The position numbers and the translations under genes are program-made. From contig USAX01000116.1 of assembly GCA_900552705.1 (NCBI GenBank), forward strand, positions 1 to 6,275: DNA of 6,275 nt, written 5' to 3'. How positions within the stretch are numbered: position 1 is the stretch's first letter; each line of letters begins with the position of its first letter. Under the pieces are notes generated by a model. The model was not told where the DNA came from. It ran no database searches and saw only the letters and a program-made list of their open reading frames with translations. Source of the DNA: an uncultured Collinsella sp. (GTDB lineage Bacteria > Actinomycetota > Coriobacteriia > Coriobacteriales > Coriobacteriaceae). Positions 1 to 6,113 of the stretch are shown piece by piece.

Positions 1-1040
1 TGGTTCGACGTGGCTCGCATCCGCGACTTTCGGTGATCCTTGTGGTAGAAGGTTCGCCCAGCTATGCGATGCGTGCGCTCGAGAGTATCCAGAACCAAGA
101 CCTCTACGATTTGCAGATTGTCGTTGTCTGTCGCGATACTGCGCCCGGTGTGCGCCATTCGCTTCAAGTTGCTGCCGACAGGGACATCCATATTGATTTG
201 ATTGACGTCGAGGACGCGACGCGCGGCGCGTGTCTTCGTGCCGGTTTTGCTGCCTCGCGCGGCTCTCAAATCATCGCCATGAACGCCGATGAGTGGTTTG
301 CTCCGCAATCACTTTCCAAGATGGTCGATATCGCGTGCGATACTGCGGCAGACATAGTGTTCCCCACGGTGTCGCTCGACCGCTATGATGCACATCGAGA
401 GCGCCATTCGCGCGTCTTGGATGCTACTCATATTTCCATTGATAGCAAATCTTCGATGGTGGCCGGGCTGCCTCAGTTGATTTTGGGCGGCTTGGTTGCT
501 CAAGTCTCTGGCGTGATGTATAGTCGTCCGCTGTTTGAGGCATGCCTTTTGTGCGACAAGGCGTTTCGCACAGTTGGGTTTATGGCATGCGCGCTCTCGC
601 AGGCGCAGCGCGTCTCCGGATGCGGCGACGCTTGTTTCCACGCGGTGGCGCCTAAGCTTGCAGATGCCTTTGATCCCACCATGTATGCCAAGGTATCCGA
701 TGACACCCGAGCGCTCGACGAGCTTGCGGACTCACTCTCGGAAGCAAATAGCGGTGGTCGGCTCAAGCTGGCAAGCCAAAAGTTCTACTTTGCCGGACTG
801 GTCGCCTGCATCGAGAATTTGTGTCTGAGCCCGCATGGGGTGTCGTCAATCGAGCGTTCCGCCCGCATGCGTGATATGCTCGAGGCGCCTCGAACCCGTC
901 AAATGGTCGCCGCGCTCAAGGATAACCATCGGGGGCTCGGTCTGTTGTTTGGGCCGATCGCTAGCGCCAAGCCCGCGCGTTGCGTGATGTGTACGCATCT
1001 GGCAGCTTTTCTTAACCGGACGGGCGCAAAAACCGCCTAA
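1..1040 (+). CDS. Glycosyltransferase family 2-like protein, possibly inactive (5' end cut by window edge)
   Basis: The N-terminal third has the GT-A fold pattern of family 2 glycosyltransferases, which move a sugar from a nucleotide-sugar to an acceptor in the cytoplasm. A GTG at 33 could start the gene, but the frame is open upstream and encodes PRLSVILVV, the usual first strand of GT2 (PxVSVIIPV). Bases 1-2 are TG, in frame, so an NTG codon one base outside the window is the likely start. Counting from GTG-33, strand beta-1 is residues 1-6, SIQNQ is 18-22, the IVVV strand is 29-32, and an R-x-A...A-S-R-G stretch runs 64-77. The metal-binding DxD region reads N84-A-D-E-W. The usual DDGS after beta-2 reads C33-R-D-T, and the late ED catalytic base is not visible near 178-184. 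The C-terminal 130 residues are soluble and unrecognised; no membrane segment is visible. The fold is fairly secure, activity and substrate unknown. Confidence 0.72.
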   Translation, partial: VRRGSHPRLSVILVVEGSPSYAMRALESIQNQDLYDLQIVVVCRDTAPGVRHSLQVAADRDIHIDLIDVEDATRGACLRAGFAASRGSQIIAMNADEWFAPQSLSKMVDIACDTAADIVFPTVSLDRYDAHRERHSRVLDATHISIDSKSSMVAGLPQLILGGLVAQVSGVMYSRPLFEACLLCDKAFRTVGFMACALSQAQRVSGCGDACFHAVAPKLADAFDPTMYAKVSDDTRALDELADSLSEANSGGRLKLASQKFYFAGLVACIENLCLSPHGVSSIERSARMRDMLEAPRTRQMVAALKDNHRGLGLLFGPIASAKPARCVMCTHLAAFLNRTGAKTA

Positions 1041-1172
1041 ACGGCTCATTACGAAACAAATTTGCATAGAATTGTTTCGAAATGCGTTCTTATACACAAA
1101 AGCCTTCAAATAGCGTTAAACTATTCAATCACTGATTGATTGTCTCCGCCATCTTTTGGAGTGAGGGTTTGT
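1041..1172 (+). promoter_or_regulatory. argR upstream region (probable promoter)
   Basis: This 132-base spacer is clearly more AT-rich than the flanking genes and must hold the argR promoter, because the preceding gene has no obvious terminator hairpin and the gap is long. A TATACA at 1091-1096 is a possible -10, but no good -35 sits 16-18 bases upstream, so exact promoter elements are not resolved. Read-through from the upstream gene cannot be excluded. I looked for the E. coli-type ARG box (TGAAT-4-ATTCA). Only a weak half-match, TTGCAT at 1062-1067, was found. Confidence 0.4.
1123..1141. promoter_or_regulatory. Inverted repeat upstream of argR, candidate operator
   Basis: The sequence ATTCAATCACTGATTGATT contains perfect 7-base arms, TCAATCA (1125-1131) and TGATTGA (1133-1139), around a single C. 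With one mismatch it extends by two more bases on each side. It lies 31 bases before the argR ATG, where a repressor could block transcription. Such symmetry suits a dimeric or multimeric DNA-binding protein. Autoregulation by ArgR is the obvious guess, but the half-sites face the opposite way to the classical TGAAT...ATTCA box, so the protein that binds here is unknown. Confidence 0.35.
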
Positions 1173-1610
1173 ATGGCTAAAAAACGCAATGGGCGCCAGG
1201 ATGCCATTAGAGATATTGTGCGCAATAAGGACGTCCGCACGCAGCGTGTGCTGGTCGATGAGCTCCGTGCTATGGGCTTTGATTGCACGCAGGCGACTGT
1301 CTCTCGCGATATTGCCGATATGGGGCTGCGTAAGCTCCCTGAGGGCATCTATGTTCTGGCAGAGGACCTGCACCTGCAGCGCATGGTTTCCGAGCTCGTA
1401 ACGGGCGTTCTGCGTACCGATAATCTGGTTATGATCAAGGCTCAGCCTGGCACGGCTTCCGGCATCGCCGCCGCCGTTGATGCGGCAGAGTTGCCCGATG
1501 TGCTTGGCTCGCTTGCCGGCAACGATACGATTTTGGTTATTGCCCAGACGGCCGAGGACGGCGAGCGTCTCGAGGCGCTGATCAATAAGCTGAGCAATTC
1601 TCACAAGTAG
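1173..1610 (+). CDS. argR: Arginine repressor ArgR
   Basis: This 145-residue protein matches the ArgR/AhrC family (usually about 145-156 residues), a hexameric, arginine-responsive regulator that represses arginine synthesis and often activates catabolism. Residues 5-62 form the winged helix-turn-helix, with the hallmark TQATVSRDI at 39-47. Residues 72-142 form the oligomerisation and arginine-binding domain, with PGTA at 92-95 and the motif G116-N-D-T. Most family members have GDDT here, so the first Asp, a known arginine contact in E. coli ArgR, is Asn (codon AAC, 1521-1523). The ATG at 1173 is chosen because GGAG (1158-1161) and GAGGG (1163-1167) precede it and the protein then begins MAKKRNGRQ, as the family does. 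A TTG at 1140 in frame would add 11 residues without family support. No recN or arginine biosynthesis gene is adjacent. A terminator follows, so it is probably monocistronic. Confidence 0.95.
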   Translation: MAKKRNGRQDAIRDIVRNKDVRTQRVLVDELRAMGFDCTQATVSRDIADMGLRKLPEGIYVLAEDLHLQRMVSELVTGVLRTDNLVMIKAQPGTASGIAAAVDAAELPDVLGSLAGNDTILVIAQTAEDGERLEALINKLSNSHK

Positions 1611-1661
1611 GCGTGCGGGTCGTGCGCTCGGCACTGCGTGCGCTTACATAGTGGCTTGTAA

Positions 1662-1695
1662 GGGGTATCGACGTTGGTCGGTACCCCCTTTTTTT
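1662..1695 (+). terminator. Rho-independent terminator of argR
   Basis: An 11-base-pair stem, GGGGTATCGAC (1662-1672) with GTCGGTACCCC (1677-1687), has one T-G wobble and the four-base loop GTTG. It is followed by C and seven T residues (1689-1695). It lies 51 bases after the argR stop and points in the argR direction. Confidence 0.9.
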
Positions 1696-1732
1696 GTTTG
1701 CTGGTATAACGACCGCCCAGTCGCTTCAAACT

Positions 1733-1771
1733 AAAAGGCCCCGAGCAGTTCAATAAGCTGCTCGGGGCCTT
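1733..1771 (-). terminator. Rho-independent terminator of the penicillin-binding protein gene
   Basis: A perfect 14-base-pair stem joins AAGGCCCCGAGCAG (1735-1748) to CTGCTCGGGGCCTT (1758-1771), extendable by a wobble and an A-T pair to a five-base loop. On the minus strand the stem ends in TTTTAG, giving a short U-run, and it starts 22 bases past the stop at 1794-1796. On the plus strand the stem is followed by TTG and then a T-containing stretch without a clean T-run, so any bidirectional action would be weaker. Confidence 0.85.
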
Positions 1772-1793
1772 GTTGGCTTTAGTCGCGTACTTC

Positions 1794-3992
1794 TTAGCCG
1801 ACCGTATCGTCAGGCGTGGGCGAGGGGTCGGGAGTGGGCGTGGGCGTAGGCGTAGGCGTGCCGCCATCGCCGCCGGTCGAACCACCAGTGGAGCCACCCG
1901 TCGAGCCACCGGTCGTACCGGTGCCGCCGGTGGTGTCGCCGCCCGTGGTCTCGGTGGTCGTGGTCGTCGTGGTAGTCGTTGTGGTGGTTTCCTCTTCCTC
2001 TTCGTCCTTGTCCTTGTCGTCGTTCTCCGACTTCTTGGTGTTGTTGGTGCCGTAGAACTTCCAGACGCTGTTGTTCTTGTAGGTGGGCGCCGTTCCGGTC
2101 GCAAACTCCTCGCGCTCGGTACCGGTCAGAACGGTGTTCATAAACCGCTTAAAGACAGGCAGGTTGGTGCTGTCGCCCAGCAGGTCCGTGCCGTACTTTT
2201 GGATGGGGATCTCGCCCGCGGAATAGCCGGTCCACAGGGCGCACGCCAGCTGCGGGGTATAGCCGCAGAACCACAGGTTGGTGGTGTTGTCGGTGGTGCC
2301 CGTCTTGCCGGCATAGGGCTGGTTGACACTCAGGGCGCCGGCAGCACCCGTACCGCTGCCCTTCATGACGCCGGACAGAACATCGGTGACCGCGGCGGCC
2401 TCGCCCTCGGTAAGCACCTGTGAGGGATTGTCGGTGTGCTGGTACAGCACCGAACCGGTACGAGAGTCAATCTCGGTGATGGCGATCGGCTGGCGATAGT
2501 AGCCGCCGTTGGCAAACGTCGCGTAGGCGGCGGCCATCTCGAGCGGCGAGATCGAGCCGGTGCCGAGGGTCATGACGGGAACGTCCTCGATGTTGTCCTT
2601 GGCGGGGTCGATGCCGAGCTTTTTGACGAGCGAGATGATCTTGCTGTTACCGACGGCTTCCGCCACCTGGATGTAGCCGGTGTTGGAGGAGTATGCCGTC
2701 GCCTGCTTAAGCGTGATGTTGCCATAGCTCTGGTTGGCGTAATTTTGGACCTCGGTCGTGGTGCCCTTGGCCTTGAGCGGCGAGTTGCAGTTGAGGGTGA
2801 CGTTGGGGTTCATGCCGTTTTGGATGGCAGTTGCCAGCGTAAAGGCCTTAAAGGTGGAGCCGACGGGACGCTTGGCCGTGGCATGGTTTACGTGGTTCTC
2901 GTCGGCGTTGTAGTCGTAGCCGCCCACCATGCACTTGATGTAGCCGGTCTTGGGGTCGACGACGACCATGCCCATGTCCAGGCCGTCAAGCGAGAGCGTG
3001 TCGAGCTGCTCGCGGACGGCATTCTCTGCCACCTGCTGCATCGTGGGGTCGATGGTGGTCTTGACGGTCAGGCCGCCCTTAAAGAGCACGTCGGTCGAGA
3101 ACTCCTGCTCCAGCAGCTGCTTGACGTAGGAGACAAAGTAGGGCTGCGAGTATACGTCGACGCCGCTGCCCGAGATTTCGGTCACATTGAGGGTGATGGG
3201 TTCGGCCTGTGCGGCATCGTGCTCCTCCTGGGTGATGTGGCCCAGGCGCAACATGTTGTCGAGGACCTTGTTGCGACGGGACAGCGCCAGGTCGGGGTTG
3301 ACCGTGGGGTCGTACTGCGAGGGCGAGTTGGGAAGGCCGATCAACAGCGCGGCCTCGCTCAGGGTGAGGTCGGCGGCGCTCTTGGACAGATAGGTCTCGG
3401 CTGCGGCCTCGATGCCGTAGGCGCCGTGGCCGTAATAGATGGTGTTGAGGTACATCATGAGGATCTCGTCTTTGGAGTACATGTCCTCCATCTTGATGGC
3501 GATGTAGGCCTCGCGCACCTTACGCTCAATGGTCGAGTCGAATTGCTCCTCCTGCAGGATGGTGTTGCGCACAAGCTGCTGGGTGATCGTCGAGGCGCCT
3601 TCGTGCCCGCCGCCGAGGGTTGCCACCGCAGCACGCGCGATACCCCACAGGTCGATACCGCCGTGCTCGTAGAAGCGCTCGTCCTCGACGTCAACGGTGC
3701 CCTGCAGCACGTAGGGGGAGACCTCGTCCTTGGTGATGGACTTGCGGTTTTGCGTGTAGAAGCTCGCGATCTTGTTGCCGTTGCAGTCGACGATCTCGGT
3801 GGGCTCGCTCACCAGATACGCGTTGGCGTCGGTGTAGTCGGGCAGATCGGACAGCCAGCGGTTGACGTTACCGACCATGCCGATGCCAAACGCCACGCCC
3901 GCAATCAGCAGAAAGCCCAAAAACGAGAGCAGGATTATGGGCAGGGCGTGCGTCTTTGAACGGCTGTGTCCCTGTCGTTGGCGAGGACCCAT
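1794..3992 (-). CDS. Class A penicillin-binding protein, PBP1A type (transglycosylase/transpeptidase)
   Basis: This 732-residue bifunctional enzyme polymerises lipid II into glycan strands and cross-links the peptides outside the membrane. A short basic cytoplasmic end (1-16) is followed by one membrane anchor (about 17-40). The GT51 domain (about 75-255) has catalytic E103 in VEDERFYEHGG, GASTITQQLVRN at 132-143 and a second conserved Glu, E161, after RK. The transpeptidase domain (about 335-620) has all three active-site motifs: S379-T-F-K (nucleophile Ser), S435-S-N and K563-T-G-T. Both active sites look intact. The last 80 or so residues are low complexity. The start at 3992 is set by GGAGGT six bases upstream; an in-frame ATG at 4115 would add 41 residues with no ribosome site and bury the anchor. 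It is transcribed divergently from the U32 gene and convergently with argR. The family call is firm; ponA or mrcA would be possible names, but which paralogue this is cannot be told. Confidence 0.95.
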   Translation of the reverse strand: MGPRQRQGHSRSKTHALPIILLSFLGFLLIAGVAFGIGMVGNVNRWLSDLPDYTDANAYLVSEPTEIVDCNGNKIASFYTQNRKSITKDEVSPYVLQGTVDVEDERFYEHGGIDLWGIARAAVATLGGGHEGASTITQQLVRNTILQEEQFDSTIERKVREAYIAIKMEDMYSKDEILMMYLNTIYYGHGAYGIEAAAETYLSKSAADLTLSEAALLIGLPNSPSQYDPTVNPDLALSRRNKVLDNMLRLGHITQEEHDAAQAEPITLNVTEISGSGVDVYSQPYFVSYVKQLLEQEFSTDVLFKGGLTVKTTIDPTMQQVAENAVREQLDTLSLDGLDMGMVVVDPKTGYIKCMVGGYDYNADENHVNHATAKRPVGSTFKAFTLATAIQNGMNPNVTLNCNSPLKAKGTTTEVQNYANQSYGNITLKQATAYSSNTGYIQVAEAVGNSKIISLVKKLGIDPAKDNIEDVPVMTLGTGSISPLEMAAAYATFANGGYYRQPIAITEIDSRTGSVLYQHTDNPSQVLTEGEAAAVTDVLSGVMKGSGTGAAGALSVNQPYAGKTGTTDNTTNLWFCGYTPQLACALWTGYSAGEIPIQKYGTDLLGDSTNLPVFKRFMNTVLTGTEREEFATGTAPTYKNNSVWKFYGTNNTKKSENDDKDKDEEEEETTTTTTTTTTTTETTGGDTTGGTGTTGGSTGGSTGGSTGGDGGTPTPTPTPTPDPSPTPDDTVG
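1812..2036 (-). repeat. Low-complexity coding tail of the penicillin-binding protein
   Basis: Codons for residues 653-727 form successive simple-sequence blocks: a charged K/D/E run (653-668) ending in five Glu, twelve consecutive Thr (669-680), Gly/Thr/Ser repeats with three GGST-like units (683-711), then Pro-Thr dipeptides (712-719) and PDPSPTP (721-727). In DNA this shows as GTGGGCGTGGGCGTAGGC-type and GTCGTGGTC-type near-repeats on the plus strand. It lies after the transpeptidase domain and is therefore extracellular, probably a flexible, wall-embedded linker. Tails of this type occur on actinobacterial class A PBPs; their role is not settled. Confidence 0.85.
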
Positions 3993-3998
3993 ATATTG

Positions 3999-4004
3999 AC
4001 CTCC
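3999..4004 (-). promoter_or_regulatory. Shine-Dalgarno site fixing the PBP start
   Basis: The minus strand reads GGAGGT, then CAATAT, then ATG at 3992. This six-base spacing and near-perfect match decide for ATG-3992 over the in-frame ATG at 4115. Confidence 0.85.
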
Positions 4005-4141
4005 AGGTATGTCGTGCCAGACGGTGGATGTGCCGTCGGGGCAGGATGGACATAAGTTATTACACGATAAACCAAACGGGGCGCGCGAGGCCTCGTGTAT
4101 GCTGGAAGACGGCATTTTTCAGAGTGAATGCATACCTTGGT

Positions 4142-4147
4142 AAGGAG
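4142..4147 (+). promoter_or_regulatory. Shine-Dalgarno site fixing the U32 start
   Basis: AAGGAG lies seven bases before ATG-4155. The earlier in-frame ATG at 4128 has no comparable site and would place this sequence inside the coding region, so 4155 is preferred. Confidence 0.8.
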
Positions 4148-4154
4148 TTTGTCG

Positions 4155-6113
4155 ATGGCGATTCGGACGATGGGGCCGAGCGGACAATACGAGACTGGAT
4201 TGGATGCTGCCGGTGCGGCGCTGCCCGAGCTGCTGGCGCCGGCGGGCGGGCTCGACCAGATGCTTGCGGCCATCGCCGCGGGCGCCGATGCCATCTATGC
4301 GGGGTTGGGCGGCTTTAACGCCCGTGTGAGCGCCCATGGCTTTACGGATAACGAGTTTGCGCGCGGCTGCGCCGTGGCGCATGCCCATGGCGTGCGTGTG
4401 TACGTAACGCTCAACGTGTTCGTGTTTGACGATGAGTTGTCCGACGCGGTGGCGTTGGGAGCTCATGCACTGGAGCTGGGCGCCGATGCTCTGATTGTCG
4501 CCGATGCCGGGTTGGCCTGCGCGCTGCGCGCGGCGATTCCCGGGGTCGAGATTCACCTGTCCACGCAGGCGGGCGCTCATAGCGAGGGTGCCGTGCGGCT
4601 TGCCGCCGATGAGCTGGGGGTCGAGCGCGTGACGACGGCACGCGAGCTGACGGTCGACGAGATTGCGGCGCTATGTGCCACGGGCGTGCCCATCGAGGTA
4701 TTCTGCCACGGTGCGATTTGCATCGGCTATTCGGGGGCGTGCGAGTTCTCGGCCCTGCGGCGTGGACGATCGGCGATGCGCGGCGACTGCACGCAGCCGT
4801 GCCGTCTGGCGTACGACCTAGTGGACGAGGCGGGGCAGAGTGTTGTTGCCGTCGAGGGAGACCGCCTGCTTTGTCCGCGTGACTATCTGGGTATCGCGCA
4901 CCTGCCCGAGCTTGTTGCCACCGGCGTGGCATCGCTCAAGATCGAGGGACGCATGAAGAATCCCGATTACGTATTCAACGTGGTGAGGGTGTGGCGTCGG
5001 GCACTCGATATGCTGTGCGACGGCGCGTGGGACTCCGGTGCCGTGGAAGAGCTTGAACGCGAGCTGGGAAGGTCGTTTAACCGTGGGTTTACCGATGCTT
5101 ACCTGCGGGGTCGTTCGGGTGCCGAGCTCATGAGCTTTGAGCGCGCGATCAACCAGGGCGTGCGCGTGGGCCACTTGGTGGCGGTGGGTCACGAAGAGGT
5201 GACGGTTGAGCTTGATGCCGCCGTGGCGGCGGGCGATACGCTCGAAATCCGATTTTACCCGGGTGCCGACGCGCGTCCCGATGTGCCCAAGCGCTGGCCA
5301 CAGGTGCCTTGCCCCGTGGATGCCGCTGCGGGGGAGCGCATCGTCGTGCATTGCAAACGTAAGGTGGACGCGGGCTGCGAGGTCTATCTGATTCGCAGCG
5401 CCGGCGTGTTGGATCAGACGGCGGCGGTGTTGGAGCACATGCGGGCCGAGGCGGATGCGATTGCGCCCGTTGCGCGTGCCGTTGAGGTGCTGCCCTTTGA
5501 GGGCGCTGCGGTGGATGGCGGTGCGTCGACGGAGTTGGCGGAGCGCGCGGTTCCCGCTCACATGGTTTTTGCTTGGCAGCTGATGGATGCCGATCCGCGC
5601 GGAGAACGCGATTTATCCGACGCCGTTGTGGTGCTGGACGAGGTGTGCCGCACGGGTGACGTTGATCGGACCCGCTCACTTATGCAGCGTGCCGGGCGCG
5701 TCGTCTGCCGCAACCTGGGACAGGTGGTGATCGCTCGCGAGCTGGGCATGACGTTTGACGTGGCGGCGCCGGTGTTCTGCGCGAATCGGGTCACGCTTAC
5801 CTGGCTGCGCGGACTCGGGGCGGGGCGGGTGTACTTGTCGGCCGAGTTGCTCGGCAATGATGCGGAGCGTGTTGCCGAGCTTGCCGCTTGTTCCGGTGTC
5901 TTGGGGCCTGTCGATGCCGACCGTTCCGAGCTCATGGCGTGCGAGCACTGCTTGCTGACTGCCGAGGGCACCTGCGCCACGGATGCAACGGGGCAGATCC
6001 GTTGCCGTGACTGCTCGCGCCGTCAGCGGGCGCGCTTTTTGGTCGAACGTGACGGCACGCGTTTGCCGGTCGTTATCGACGCGTGCGGCAGGACGAGGAT
6101 TTTCCTGTCGTAG
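4155..6113 (+). CDS. U32-family protein (peptidase U32/collagenase-like; RlhA/TrhP/UbiU relatives), two-module
   Basis: This 652-residue protein belongs to family U32, named for supposed peptidases. Its best-studied members (RlhA, TrhP, UbiU/UbiV) are Fe-S proteins for hydroxylation of rRNA, tRNA or ubiquinone precursors. Module 1 (about 23-320) has PELLAPAGG at 24-32, HLSTQ at 134-138, and the U32 signature at 181-199: E-V-F-C-H-G-A-I-C, then G-A-C-E-F-S. It continues with GDCTQPCR (210-217) and SLKIEGRMK (260-268). Candidate cluster ligands are C189, C196, C212 and C216 or C240. A beta-rich stretch (about 335-415) follows. Module 2 (about 510-652) resembles the second half of a U32 barrel: R519-N-L-G-Q, LSAELL at 561-566, and a C-terminal group C596, C599, C607, C617, C620. 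Length is near that of E. coli RlhA (653), but much of the middle differs, so no symbol is given. Module limits are by eye; reaction and substrate are not shown. Confidence 0.88.
   Translation: MAIRTMGPSGQYETGLDAAGAALPELLAPAGGLDQMLAAIAAGADAIYAGLGGFNARVSAHGFTDNEFARGCAVAHAHGVRVYVTLNVFVFDDELSDAVALGAHALELGADALIVADAGLACALRAAIPGVEIHLSTQAGAHSEGAVRLAADELGVERVTTARELTVDEIAALCATGVPIEVFCHGAICIGYSGACEFSALRRGRSAMRGDCTQPCRLAYDLVDEAGQSVVAVEGDRLLCPRDYLGIAHLPELVATGVASLKIEGRMKNPDYVFNVVRVWRRALDMLCDGAWDSGAVEELERELGRSFNRGFTDAYLRGRSGAELMSFERAINQGVRVGHLVAVGHEEVTVELDAAVAAGDTLEIRFYPGADARPDVPKRWPQVPCPVDAAAGERIVVHCKRKVDAGCEVYLIRSAGVLDQTAAVLEHMRAEADAIAPVARAVEVLPFEGAAVDGGASTELAERAVPAHMVFAWQLMDADPRGERDLSDAVVVLDEVCRTGDVDRTRSLMQRAGRVVCRNLGQVVIARELGMTFDVAAPVFCANRVTLTWLRGLGAGRVYLSAELLGNDAERVAELAACSGVLGPVDADRSELMACEHCLLTAEGTCATDATGQIRCRDCSRRQRARFLVERDGTRLPVVIDACGRTRIFLS

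Larger units (their letters stand above)
3993..4154. promoter_or_regulatory. Divergent promoter region between PBP and U32 genes
   Basis: These 162 bases separate two genes read away from each other, so they must contain both promoters. On the minus strand TAATAA (4062-4057) is a possible -10 for the PBP gene. On the plus strand TATGCT (4098-4103) is a possible -10 for the U32 gene. Neither has a good -35 at 17 bases, so these elements are only candidates. The most AT-rich part is about 4051-4078. I saw no clear operator palindrome or riboswitch-like fold. Confidence 0.4.

Noticed and set aside
1061..1077. Classical ARG box around TTGCATAGAATTG
   Set aside because: One half-site is fair but the second is poor and the spacing is three rather than four bases, so it does not meet the consensus.
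1140..1172. TTG start for argR at 1140
   Set aside because: The added 11 residues do not resemble ArgR, and the ribosome site precedes ATG-1173; the TTG also lies in the palindrome.
1812..2036. Possible CRISPR or non-coding tandem repeat
   Set aside because: The repeats are in frame with the PBP and encode simple amino-acid blocks; there is no repeat-spacer structure.
1770..2423. Plus-strand Arg/Gly-rich open frame of 217 codons opposite the PBP tail
   Set aside because: Its RGRGR and VVLVVV runs are the complement of the Thr/Gly/Pro-coding repeats; it starts inside the PBP terminator and has no family features.
2436..3959. Plus-strand open frame of 507 codons opposite the PBP gene
   Set aside because: It is the mirror of a well-supported coding frame in GC-rich DNA; the protein is rich in Val, Gly, Asp and Leu, has no recognisable domain, and no ribosome site was noted.
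3993..4115. Upstream extension of the PBP by 41 residues
   Set aside because: No ribosome site near 4115, non-family Cys-rich sequence, and an excellent GGAGGT site before the inner ATG at 3992.
4128..4154. Upstream start of the U32 gene at ATG-4128
   Set aside because: The strong AAGGAG at 4142-4147 serves ATG-4155, and ATG-4128 has no comparable site.
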